Source: DATBHM01 sp963772375 (GTDB taxonomy: Bacteria > Actinomycetota > UBA4738 > JACQTL01). Taken from it: a stretch of DNA of 64,000 bases. Location of the stretch: contig CAVYXG010000001.1 in assembly GCA_963772375.1 (NCBI GenBank), forward strand, positions 1,426,001-1,490,000. The letters run 5' to 3'. This document shows positions 39,189-47,779 of this stretch, in pieces. The notes beneath the pieces are model-generated. The model was not told where the DNA came from. It saw only the letters and a program-made list of their open reading frames with translations, and made no database searches. How positions within the stretch are numbered: position 1 is the stretch's first letter; each line of letters opens with the position of its first letter. Position numbers and translations under genes: made by a program.

Positions 39189-42100
39189 GTGATCTGCGCG
39201 TCGTGCGGGACCGAGAACCGTGCAGGGCGGAAGTTCTGCTCGGCGTGTGGATCGCCACTCGCGCTGATCTGCGCCGCCTGTGGGGCCGCAAACGAGGCCG
39301 CGGACCAGTTCTGCGGCGAGTGCGGGGCGGCGCTGGCCGCAGGCGTCGCACCCAAGGCGGCGCCGGCCGCCTCCGCGCCCGCGGCGGTGGCCATGACTCG
39401 GGAACGACGGCTGGTCTCCGTGCTGTTCATCGACCTCGTCGGGTTCACGACGCTCTCGGAGCAGCGGGACGCCGAGGAGGTTCGCGACCTCCTGTCCGAC
39501 TATTTCGAGACCGCGGAGCGGCTGGTCCTGCGGTACGGCGGGACCATCGAGAAGTTCATCGGCGACGCGGTGATGGCGGTCTGGGGGTCGCCGGTCGCGC
39601 AGGAGGACGACGCGGAACGGGCCGTCCGCACCGCCCTCGACCTCGTCAACGCCGTTGCCGAGATCGGCGAGGCGAACGGGATCCCCGGCCTCCACGCCCG
39701 GGCCGGCGTGCTGACCGGCGAGGCGGCGGTCACGCTGGGCTCGGAGAACCAGGGGATGGTCATCGGCGACCTCGTGAACACCGCCTCCCGCATCCAGTCG
39801 GTGGCGGCGCCGGGTGAGGTGTTCGTCGGGGAGGCGACCCGGCGGGCCACGGAGGCGTCCGTCGTCTACGAGGATGCCGGGATCCACGAGCTGAAGGGGA
39901 AGACAGAACCCCTGCCCCTGTGGCGTGCCCAGCGCGTGGTGGCCGGCCGGGGCGGCGCGCTGAAGTCCGTCGGCCTCGAGCCGCCGTTCGTGGGCCGGGA
40001 CCGCGAGCTCCGGCTGGTGAAGGACCTGTTCCACGCGTCCGCCGAACAGCAGACGGCCCACCTCGTGTCGGTCGTCGGGATCGCCGGCATCGGAAAGTCC
40101 CGGTTGTCGTGGGAGTTCTTCAAGTACATCGACGGCCTTTCGGACACGATGTACTGGCATCGTGGACGGTGCCTGTCCTACGGCGAGGGCGTCACCTACT
40201 GGGCGCTGGCGGAGATGGTCAGGATGCGCGCCGGGATCCTCGAGGCAGAGGACCCGGCCTCCGCCGTCGAGAAGCTCCGCGCGTGCGTCGAGGAGCACGT
40301 CCCGGATCCGGAGGAACGGCGCTGGGTGGAGCCCCGACTGGCCCATCTCCTGGGACTGGAGGAGCGGACCCCACGTGATCGGGAGGACCTGTTCGGGGCG
40401 TGGCGGCTGTTCTTCGAGCGGCTCACCCAGACCTACCCGACGATCCTCGTGTTCGAGGACATGCAGTGGGCCGACGCCTCGCTCCTCGAGTTCGTCGAGT
40501 ACCTCCTCGACTGGTCACGCAACCACCCGCTGTTCGTCCTGACGCTCGCGCGTCCCGAGCTGGCGGAGCGTCACCCGACCTGGGGCGCGGGGAAGCGGAA
40601 CTTCACCTCGCAGTTCCTCGGTCCGCTGCCGGCGGAGGCCATGGAACGGCTCCTGTCGGGCCTCGCGCCCGGGCTGCCGAGCGAGCTCACCGAGCGCATC
40701 CTCGCGCGGGCGCAGGGCGTGCCGCTGTACGCGGTCGAGACGGTTCGGATGCTGCTCGACCGGGGGCTGCTGGTGCGGGAGGGCAACGGATACCTCCCCA
40801 CGGGCCCGGTCGAGTCGCTCGAGGTGCCTGAAACGCTCCACGCCCTGATCGCCGCCCGTCTCGACGGGCTCAGCCCCGAGGAACGCCGGGTGACCCAGGA
40901 CGCGGCCGTCCTCGGCAAGACGTCGACGAAGCCGGCGCTCTCGGCTTTGTCGGGCATGACCGAGGACGACCTCGAGCCGGTCCTGGCCTCGCTCGTCCGC
41001 AAGGAGATCCTCAGCATCCAGGTCGACCCGCGGTCGCCCGAGCGCGGTCAGTACGGGTTCCTTCAGGACCTCGTGCGAACCGTCGCGCACGAGACCCTCG
41101 CGAAGCGGGAACGGAAGATCCGGCATCTCGCAGCTGCGGAGCACCTCGAGCGCGCGTGGGCCGGAGAGGAGAACGAGATCGCCGAGGTGCTGGCGTCGCA
41201 CTACCTCGAGGCGTACCGGGCCGCGCCGGAGGCGGACGACGCCGAGCAGATTCGGGCGCGCGCCCGGGCGACGCTGGTCGGCGCCGGGGACCGGGCGGCC
41301 TCGCTGGCCGCCGGCGACGAGGCCCAGCGCTACTTCGAGCAGGCCGCCGGCCTCACGGACCATCCCGCCGCAGTCGCCGACCTGTTGGAACGGGCCGGGA
41401 GGATGGCCTGGATGGCCGGCCGCGGTGAGGACGTCCGTCGGCTGCTGGGCGATGCGATCGCCCGGTTCGAGGAGGCGGAGCTGCCGCACGCTGCTGCCAG
41501 GGCATCGGCGCGGGTCGGCGAGGTCGAGTTCGCCGAGGGCCACCCCGACCGGGCGATCGAGCGAATGGAGCGGGCGTTCGCGGCGCTGGCCGACGAGCCA
41601 CTCGATGAGGACACGGCGATGCTGGTGGCGCAGATGGGACGCGTCCTGTTCTTCGTCGGCCGCGTAGACGACGCGGCGGAGCGCATCGAACAGGCCCTGG
41701 ACGCCGCGGAGGCCCTCCAGCTCCCGGAGGTGCTGGCACAGGCGCTCATCACGAAATCGCTCGTCATGTGGAGTCGCCAGCGGCGGGAGGAATCCGGCGT
41801 GTTGCTCGGGCACGCCCTGCAGGTCGCGCTCGACCATGAGCTCCCCCAGACCGCACTGCGGGCGTACCGGAACATGGGGGCGAACCTCGAGCAGTGGAAC
41901 CGGTACGAGGAGGAGCTCGAGCTCGTCGAGGCGAGCTCCGACCTGGCCCGGCGGTACGGAGACCGCCTTTACGAGCTCGCCCACAACGTCGGCGTCATCG
42001 GCCCGTTGATCGAGCTCGGCCGATGGGACGACGCCCTTGAACGGCTCGAAGCCGCGCAACAGACGCCGGAGATCACGTCGTTGATGACGGTCTACATCGA

Positions 42101-42752
42101 GTTGCTCCCGATCGTGTTCGTCTACTGCCAACGGGGCGAGTTCGATGAGGCCGAGCGAATCCTCGCGCGCCCGGAGGTCCTCGACGAGTCGGACGACTTG
42201 CAGACCCAGGGGCTGTACCGCGCCATGCGGGCGGTCCTTCGGCAGTCCCGGGGCAGCCACGACGAGGCGCTGACCGACGCCACGGCCGCTCAGCACACGT
42301 ACGGGGGCGGCTCCCAATGGGACTCCACGACACTCGCCGTCACCGTCGAGTCCGCCCTGGCGCTCGGCGACCTCGACGGGGCCGCTGAGCGGCTCGCAGC
42401 CGTGGAGGCCATGCCCCCCGGCCACGTGCCGCCGGCGCTGCGGGCCCAGTGGTCGAGGCTTTCGGCGCTCGTCGCGGCGGCGCGCGGCGACCGCGACCGG
42501 GTCGAGCAGGGGTTCAAGGCCGGGGCCGGGCTCTTCCGCGAGCTGGGCATGCGCTTCTGGCTGGCGGTGACGCTGCTGCAGCACGGCGAGTGGCTCGGTG
42601 CCAGCGGCGGCACGGACGAGGCCGGACCCTTCCTCGAGGAGGCGGCCGAGATCTTCGAACGGCTGCGCGCCCGCCCGTGGCTCGAACGGATGCACCGCCG
42701 GGCACCCGAGCTGGCCACGGCCGCGTCCGACGGAGGGATCGACACTCGGTGA
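39189..42752 (+). CDS. Zinc-ribbon / class III nucleotide cyclase / STAND ATPase / TPR protein 1
   Basis: An 1187-aa soluble signalling protein. Two zinc ribbons open it (CASC, CSAC, then CAAC, CGEC; residues 3-45). The class III cyclase domain (about 72-245) has metal Asp82 (LFIDLVGFT) and Asp126 (KFIGDAVMAVWG), Lys122, and Asn197/Arg201 in VNTASR, so it looks catalytically complete. Lys122 suggests ATP; the usual second base-selecting residue is Met. A STAND/AAA-type ATPase follows with Walker A GIAGIGKS (297-304) and Walker B TILVFED (418-424). The final 550 residues are TPR-like helices. GTG follows GGGAGG. The next gene overlaps by 4 nt. Confidence 0.93.
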   Translation: MICASCGTENRAGRKFCSACGSPLALICAACGAANEAADQFCGECGAALAAGVAPKAAPAASAPAAVAMTRERRLVSVLFIDLVGFTTLSEQRDAEEVRDLLSDYFETAERLVLRYGGTIEKFIGDAVMAVWGSPVAQEDDAERAVRTALDLVNAVAEIGEANGIPGLHARAGVLTGEAAVTLGSENQGMVIGDLVNTASRIQSVAAPGEVFVGEATRRATEASVVYEDAGIHELKGKTEPLPLWRAQRVVAGRGGALKSVGLEPPFVGRDRELRLVKDLFHASAEQQTAHLVSVVGIAGIGKSRLSWEFFKYIDGLSDTMYWHRGRCLSYGEGVTYWALAEMVRMRAGILEAEDPASAVEKLRACVEEHVPDPEERRWVEPRLAHLLGLEERTPRDREDLFGAWRLFFERLTQTYPTILVFEDMQWADASLLEFVEYLLDWSRNHPLFVLTLARPELAERHPTWGAGKRNFTSQFLGPLPAEAMERLLSGLAPGLPSELTERILARAQGVPLYAVETVRMLLDRGLLVREGNGYLPTGPVESLEVPETLHALIAARLDGLSPEERRVTQDAAVLGKTSTKPALSALSGMTEDDLEPVLASLVRKEILSIQVDPRSPERGQYGFLQDLVRTVAHETLAKRERKIRHLAAAEHLERAWAGEENEIAEVLASHYLEAYRAAPEADDAEQIRARARATLVGAGDRAASLAAGDEAQRYFEQAAGLTDHPAAVADLLERAGRMAWMAGRGEDVRRLLGDAIARFEEAELPHAAARASARVGEVEFAEGHPDRAIERMERAFAALADEPLDEDTAMLVAQMGRVLFFVGRVDDAAERIEQALDAAEALQLPEVLAQALITKSLVMWSRQRREESGVLLGHALQVALDHELPQTALRAYRNMGANLEQWNRYEEELELVEASSDLARRYGDRLYELAHNVGVIGPLIELGRWDDALERLEAAQQTPEITSLMTVYIELLPIVFVYCQRGEFDEAERILARPEVLDESDDLQTQGLYRAMRAVLRQSRGSHDEALTDATAAQHTYGGGSQWDSTTLAVTVESALALGDLDGAAERLAAVEAMPPGHVPPALRAQWSRLSALVAAARGDRDRVEQGFKAGAGLFRELGMRFWLAVTLLQHGEWLGASGGTDEAGPFLEEAAEIFERLRARPWLERMHRRAPELATAASDGGIDTR

Positions 42753-45700
42753 CCTGTCCCGCATGCCTGGCCGACAACCGGCCGGGACGGAAGTTCTGCG
42801 TCCGGTGCGGCACGCCGCTCGAACGAGCCTGCGCCGTGTGCGGCGCGCCCGCCGAGGCGGACGACGTCTACTGCGGCGAGTGCGGCTCCCCGCTGGCGAC
42901 CGGCAGGCCGGCGGCCGCCGGCGGGCGGACCGCTCCCGCCGGCCCCGCCCCGCCGGCCGCCCTCGCCGCATCCGAGCGACGGCTCGTCACGGTGCTGTTC
43001 GCCGACCTGGTCGGGTTCACCTCGCTCTCGGAGTCGCGCGATCCCGAGGAGGTCCGCGAGCTGCTCTCCGCGTACTTCGACACGTGCCGGCGGCTGATCG
43101 AGCGGTACGGCGGCACCGCGGAGAAGTTCATCGGCGATGCCGTCATGGCGGTGTGGGGGACGCCGGTCGCGCAGGAGGACGACGCCGAACGGGCCGTCCG
43201 CGCCGCGCTCGAGCTCACCGAGGCCGTCGCCACCATCGGGCGCGACGCCGGTGCGGACGACCTCAAGGCGCGCGCGGGCGTGCTCACCGGCGAGGCGGCC
43301 GTCACGATCGGCGCGACAGACCAGGGCATGGTGGCCGGGGACCTCGTGAACACGGCCGCCCGGATCCAGACCGCCGCGGGCCCCGGGCAGGTGTTCGTCG
43401 GCGACTCCACCCGCCGGGCCACCGACGCGTCCGTCGTCTACGAGGACGCGGGCGTCCACGTCCTCAAGGGCAAGTCCGAACCCGCCCGGCTGTCCCGCGC
43501 CGTGCGGGTGGTGGCCAAGGTCGGGGGCGGCCTGCGGAGCGAGGGGCTCGAGGCGCCGTTCGTCGGCCGCGACCGCGAGCTGCGGCTGTTGAAGGACCAG
43601 TTCCACGCGACGGCCGAGGAACGCCGCGCCCACCTCGTCTCGGTGACCGGGATCGCCGGAGTCGGCAAGTCACGCCTGGGATGGGAGTTCTACAAGTACC
43701 TCGACGGGCTGGCCGGGACGGTCCGGTGGCACCGTGGCCGGTGCCTGGCCTACGGCGAGGGCGTCACGTACTGGGCGCTCTCGGAGATGGTGCGGACCCG
43801 GGCCGGCATCGTCGAGGGCGGGGACGGGGCGTCGGCCCGCGAGCAGCTCCGCGGGGCCGTCGAGGAGACGTTCGAGGATCCGGAGGAACGTCGGTTCGTC
43901 GAACCTCGCCTCGCGCACCTGCTCGGTCTCGAGGACCACGTCGCCCGGGACCGGGAGGACATGTTCGCCGCGTGGCGGATGTTCTACGAACGCCTGGCCG
44001 ACGAGATGCCCACGATCATGCTGTTCGAGGACATGCAGTGGGCGGATCCATCGCTGCTGGACTTCCTCGACTACCTGCTCGACTGGTCCCGGGACCACCC
44101 CCTGTTCGTCGTCACGATGGCGCGGCCGGACCTCATGGAACGCCGGGCCAACTGGGGAACCGGCCGGGGCTCCACGTCCGTGTACCTGGAACCGCTCTCG
44201 GAGGACGACATGGGGGAGCTGCTCGAAGGGCTCGTCCCCGGCATGCCGGCCGAGCTCCGCGAACGGATCCTGCGGAGGGCCCAAGGGGTGCCGCTGTACG
44301 CGATCGAGACGGTTCGGATGCTGCTCGACCGGGGAGCGCTCGTGATGGAGGAGGGCGCGTACCGCCTCGCCGGCGGCGTGCTTCCCGACCTGGACGTGCC
44401 GGAGACGCTCCAGGCGCTGATCGCCGCCCGCCTCAACGGGCTGTCGTCGGAGGAACGGCGCCTCGTGCAGGACGCCTCGGTGCTCGGCAAGACGTTCGCC
44501 CGGGACGCCCTCGCCGCCGTATCCGGCATGTCGGAGGATGCGCTGGCGCCGCCGCTGTCGTCGCTGGTGCGCAAGGAGGTCCTGTCGATCCAGTCCGACC
44601 CCCTCTCGCCCGAACGCGGCCAGTACGGCTTCCTGCAGGATCTGGTGAAGGCCGTCGCATACGAGACGCTCAGCCGGAAGGACCGGAAGGCCCGGCACCT
44701 CGCGGTGGCCGAGCACCTGGTCGCGACATGGGGCACGGACGACCACGAGATCGTCGAGGTCGTAGCGTCGCACCTGGTCGAGGCGCTCGATGCCGTGCCC
44801 GACGCGGACGACGCCGGGGAGATCCGGGCCAGGGCGAAGTCGATGCTCACGCGGGCGGGCGAGCGCGCGGCATCGCTCGCGGCGGGCGAGGAGGCGCTCC
44901 GCTACTTCGCCCAGGCGATCCAGCTGGCCGAGGGGGATCCCGACCGGGCCTCCCTGCACGAACGGGCCGGCCAGATGGGGGCCATGGCCGGGCTGACCGA
45001 CCAGGCCACGCGCCACTTCCGGGAGGCCATCCGGCTGTTCGAGGAACTCGGCCTGGACCACCCCGCCGCCCGGGTGTCGGCCCGGCTCGGGGACGTGGAC
45101 GCGGGTGAAGGTCGCCTGGAGGAGGGTGTGGCGCGCATGCAGCGCGCCTACGACGTCCTGTCGTCCGACCCGCCCGACAAGGACCTGGCGCGCCTCGCGG
45201 CGCAGCTCGCGCGCCTCCGGTTCCTTCGGGGCGAGATGTCCGAGGTGGGTCCCATGGCAGAGGTGGCGCTCGACATCGCGGAGAAGCAATGGCTCCCCGA
45301 GGTGCTCTCCGAGGCAACGAACACCAAGGCCGTCGTCGCGATCTGGTACGACCACCCTGAGGAGGCGTTCGCCCTCTTCGAGCACGCCCGGAAGCTCGCC
45401 CTCGACACCGACGTCCCGTCGGCGGCACTCCGCGCGTACGGCAACCTCGGTGAGTCGCTCGCCCGGCGCGACCGCCTGGAGGAGGCGTACGACACGTACC
45501 GGGAGGCGATCGCGCTCGCTCGGCGGGCGGGCAACCGCCAGTGGGAGGGCTACATGACGATCGAGATCTCCTACGTCCAGATGCTCACCGGCCGGTGGGA
45601 CGAGGCGGAGGCGGCGTCCGCCGAACGGCGTGGGGCACCGGGCGAACCGGAACGGGGAGCGGCCGACACGTTCCTGTCGTCGATGCCCGAGATCTACGCG

Positions 45701-46324
45701 GCACGGGGCGAGGTCGACCGGGTCGCCGCCATGGTCGAGGACTACCGCCTCACGACCGCGGACGACGACGTCCAGGGGCAGGGCGTGCTCAGGTGGGCGA
45801 ACGGATTGCTGGCGCTCCTGCGCGGGGATCACCGGACGGCGCTCGACGAGGGATTGGGCGCCATGGCGACCCGTGCGACGCTCGGACTGGGATTCCAGGG
45901 AGCCAAGCAGGGGTTCGTCCTCGCCCTCGAGGCGGCCCTGACCGGCGGCATGCCGGACCAAGCCGGGGAGATCATGGGGCTGCTCGACTCGCTCCCCCGG
46001 GCGCAGGTGACCCCCTACTATCACGCCCACCGCCACCGGATGCGCGCCCGTCTGGGGGCCGCGCAGGGCGACGCCGAGACCGCCGACGCCGGGTTCCGGG
46101 CGGCCATCGGGATGTTCCGGGAGCTCGGCATGCGTCCCGCCCTCGCCATGGCCCAGGTCGAGCACGCCGAATGGCTGGTCGCCCAGGGTCGGGACCGGGA
46201 CGCCCGGCCGCTGCTCGACGACGCCCGGCCGGCGCTCGAGGCGCTCCGGGCAGGGCCCTGGCTGGAGCGCCTGTCGGCGGCCGAGTCCCGGGCGGGGCTC
46301 ACCCGCGTGTCGAGCGCCGGATAG
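42749..46324 (+). CDS. Zinc-ribbon / class III nucleotide cyclase / STAND ATPase / TPR protein 2
   Basis: An 1191-aa paralogue of the preceding protein with the same domain order: zinc ribbons (CPAC, CVRC, CAVC, CGEC), cyclase (metal Asp86 and Asp130, Lys126, VNTAAR), STAND ATPase (GIAGVGKS, TIMLFED) and TPR-like tail. The cyclase and ATPase parts are very similar to the first copy; the TPR region diverges more, which fits different sensory inputs. Its GTG start overlaps the stop codon of the first gene (GTGA), so equal or coupled expression and hetero-dimerisation are plausible. Class III cyclases act as dimers. Output (cAMP or cGMP) is not proven. Confidence 0.93.
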   Translation: MTCPACLADNRPGRKFCVRCGTPLERACAVCGAPAEADDVYCGECGSPLATGRPAAAGGRTAPAGPAPPAALAASERRLVTVLFADLVGFTSLSESRDPEEVRELLSAYFDTCRRLIERYGGTAEKFIGDAVMAVWGTPVAQEDDAERAVRAALELTEAVATIGRDAGADDLKARAGVLTGEAAVTIGATDQGMVAGDLVNTAARIQTAAGPGQVFVGDSTRRATDASVVYEDAGVHVLKGKSEPARLSRAVRVVAKVGGGLRSEGLEAPFVGRDRELRLLKDQFHATAEERRAHLVSVTGIAGVGKSRLGWEFYKYLDGLAGTVRWHRGRCLAYGEGVTYWALSEMVRTRAGIVEGGDGASAREQLRGAVEETFEDPEERRFVEPRLAHLLGLEDHVARDREDMFAAWRMFYERLADEMPTIMLFEDMQWADPSLLDFLDYLLDWSRDHPLFVVTMARPDLMERRANWGTGRGSTSVYLEPLSEDDMGELLEGLVPGMPAELRERILRRAQGVPLYAIETVRMLLDRGALVMEEGAYRLAGGVLPDLDVPETLQALIAARLNGLSSEERRLVQDASVLGKTFARDALAAVSGMSEDALAPPLSSLVRKEVLSIQSDPLSPERGQYGFLQDLVKAVAYETLSRKDRKARHLAVAEHLVATWGTDDHEIVEVVASHLVEALDAVPDADDAGEIRARAKSMLTRAGERAASLAAGEEALRYFAQAIQLAEGDPDRASLHERAGQMGAMAGLTDQATRHFREAIRLFEELGLDHPAARVSARLGDVDAGEGRLEEGVARMQRAYDVLSSDPPDKDLARLAAQLARLRFLRGEMSEVGPMAEVALDIAEKQWLPEVLSEATNTKAVVAIWYDHPEEAFALFEHARKLALDTDVPSAALRAYGNLGESLARRDRLEEAYDTYREAIALARRAGNRQWEGYMTIEISYVQMLTGRWDEAEAASAERRGAPGEPERGAADTFLSSMPEIYAARGEVDRVAAMVEDYRLTTADDDVQGQGVLRWANGLLALLRGDHRTALDEGLGAMATRATLGLGFQGAKQGFVLALEAALTGGMPDQAGEIMGLLDSLPRAQVTPYYHAHRHRMRARLGAAQGDAETADAGFRAAIGMFRELGMRPALAMAQVEHAEWLVAQGRDRDARPLLDDARPALEALRAGPWLERLSAAESRAGLTRVSSAG

Positions 46325-46327
46325 CAT
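46322..46327 (+). promoter_or_regulatory. Near-leaderless -10 box (TAGCAT) for the CaCA-like gene
   Basis: TAGCAT overlaps the stop codon of the second cyclase gene and lies nine bases before the next ATG, with no Shine-Dalgarno between. It may separate the membrane-protein gene from the cyclase transcript. Confidence 0.45.
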
Positions 46328-46336
46328 CGCCGGCCG

Positions 46337-47290
46337 ATGCCCCTCGGGATCGTTCTGCTGCTGCTGGCCGCGGCCGCCCTGGTCGCGGGCTCCGCCCTCG
46401 CCGGGAGCGGCGCCGCGTCGGCGGTCGGATCCCGGCTGCCGGCCGCCCCGGTCCGGTCGGTCGTGGTCGGGCTGGGCGGCGCCCTGGTGACCACCGTCGT
46501 GGCGGTGGGACAGGGCCGGACCGCGCTCGCCTCCGGCGTGCCGTTCGGGGCCGCGATGTTCGTGCTGGCGGCGGCGTTCGGGGCCGCCGCGCTCCTCGGA
46601 CGTCGCAGGGTCGAGGTCCGCGAGCCGATCCTGTACGCGGCGCCGGCCGCGGGGATCGTCCTCCTCGGACTGTCCCTCGCTTCCGACCGGTCGGTCAGCC
46701 GGTGGACCGGCGTCCTGCTCGCGGTGCTGTTCGTCCCCTATCTGCTGTGGGTGCTCCTGGAACCCGACCACGGACGCGCGCAGGACGGCCCGTCCGGCCA
46801 GCCCGAGACCCCGGCGGCGGTCGGAGCGACCGCGGGGGCGACCGGCGGGGCGATGACCGGATGGCTCCGGGCCCTGTCGGGGGCGGCGGTGCTCGTCGGC
46901 GGCGCGTTCGCGCTGTCGCAGGGCGCCACCCGGGTGGCGCTGCACGGCCCCCTCACCCCGGGATTCGCCGGCGCCGCGATCGCGGGCTCGCTGTCGGCGC
47001 TCCCGTTCGCGCTGCTGGTGCTGTTCCCGCGGCGGCCGCATGACGACGCCGACCCCGGCGAGGGCGCGATGACGGCCCTGGCGGGCCTGATCTCGCTGGT
47101 GCCGGGCGTCGCGGCCATCGTGCGGCCCTTCGAGCTCGACGGGCCGTCGGCCGCGTGCGTGCTGGCCGTGGCCTTGCTGTACGCGGTGGCGGCCGCATGG
47201 ATGCTCGTGCGCGGGCGGAGCGACCGGGTCATGGGCGCGGTGGTGCTCCTCGCCTACGCCGCCTGCCTTGTGGTCGCGGGGTCGCTGTAG
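46337..47290 (+). CDS. Ten-TM protein resembling a degenerate CaCA cation exchanger
   Basis: A 317-aa membrane protein with two halves of about five membrane segments split by an Ala/Gly-rich cytoplasmic loop (about 145-170). The layout and wording (LVAGSALAGSGAASAVGSRL then VVVGLGGALVTTVVAVGQG; LVGGAFALSQGATRVALHG then AAIAGSLSALPFALLVLF) align by eye with the two alpha-repeat halves of Na+/Ca2+-type (CaCA/YrbG) exchangers. The ion-binding signatures G(T/S)SxPE and GNxxGSN are missing; no acidic residue remains in the first repeat. It may be a non-transporting relative, or the likeness may be convergent. It sits just after the cyclase pair. Confidence 0.75.
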   Translation: MPLGIVLLLLAAAALVAGSALAGSGAASAVGSRLPAAPVRSVVVGLGGALVTTVVAVGQGRTALASGVPFGAAMFVLAAAFGAAALLGRRRVEVREPILYAAPAAGIVLLGLSLASDRSVSRWTGVLLAVLFVPYLLWVLLEPDHGRAQDGPSGQPETPAAVGATAGATGGAMTGWLRALSGAAVLVGGAFALSQGATRVALHGPLTPGFAGAAIAGSLSALPFALLVLFPRRPHDDADPGEGAMTALAGLISLVPGVAAIVRPFELDGPSAACVLAVALLYAVAAAWMLVRGRSDRVMGAVVLLAYAACLVVAGSL

Positions 47291-47293
47291 GCT
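47288..47293 (+). promoter_or_regulatory. Putative -10 box (TAGGCT) of the CBS-domain gene
   Basis: TAGGCT overlaps the stop codon of the membrane-protein gene. A leader of about 30 nt ends in AGGAGGT before the CBS gene, so this transcript is leadered. Confidence 0.45.
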
Positions 47294-47326
47294 AGCCCTC
47301 GTTCCCGCCCCCCAGGAGGTCGAACC

Positions 47327-47779
47327 ATGCAGGTCGGCGACATCATGACCCGTGACGTGAAGACGGCGAACGCGTCGGACACCTTCGCCGACGTGGCCAG
47401 GACGCTGCACGACAACCGGATCTCGTCCGTCATCGTGACGGACGAGGGGCGGCCGGCCGGGATCGTCACCGAGCGCGACCTGGTGAACGTGGTCGCCGAC
47501 GGGGTCGACCCCCGCGAGGAGGCGGTCGGCGGACGCATGACCCGGGACCTCGCCACCGTGGAGTCCCGCACCGACATCGCCGACGCCGCTGCCCTCATGG
47601 CCGAACGGGGCATCCGCCACCTCCCGGTCGTCGACCGGGGCCAGCTCGCCGGGATCGTCTCCATCCGGGACCTGACCAACTGGGCCGTCGAGGAGCTGAC
47701 CGCGGGCCACGAGCTCCCCGACCTCGAGCGCTCCCAGGCGGCCCTGGCCGCCCACGTCGAGGTCAAGCGGAACGAGTAG
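47327..47779 (+). CDS. Stand-alone tandem CBS-domain protein
   Basis: A 150-aa protein made of a CBS pair: VGDIMTRDVKTANASDTFAD to GIVTERDLVNVV, and GRMTRDLATVESRTDIAD to GIVSIRDLTNW. Bateman modules of this kind bind adenine nucleotides (AMP, ATP, NADH, SAM) and modulate partner proteins. Given the cyclase genes upstream it could read an adenine nucleotide signal, but this is speculation. AGGAGG precedes the ATG by seven bases. The next gene starts directly at its stop codon. Confidence 0.93.
   Translation: MQVGDIMTRDVKTANASDTFADVARTLHDNRISSVIVTDEGRPAGIVTERDLVNVVADGVDPREEAVGGRMTRDLATVESRTDIADAAALMAERGIRHLPVVDRGQLAGIVSIRDLTNWAVEELTAGHELPDLERSQAALAAHVEVKRNE

Noticed and set aside
43670..47755. 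An open frame of 1361 codons on the minus strand across the second cyclase gene and its neighbours
   Set aside because: It runs antisense to clearly real genes, has Arg/Gly/Pro/His-rich composition with no domain, and is explained by GC-rich third positions in the sense genes.
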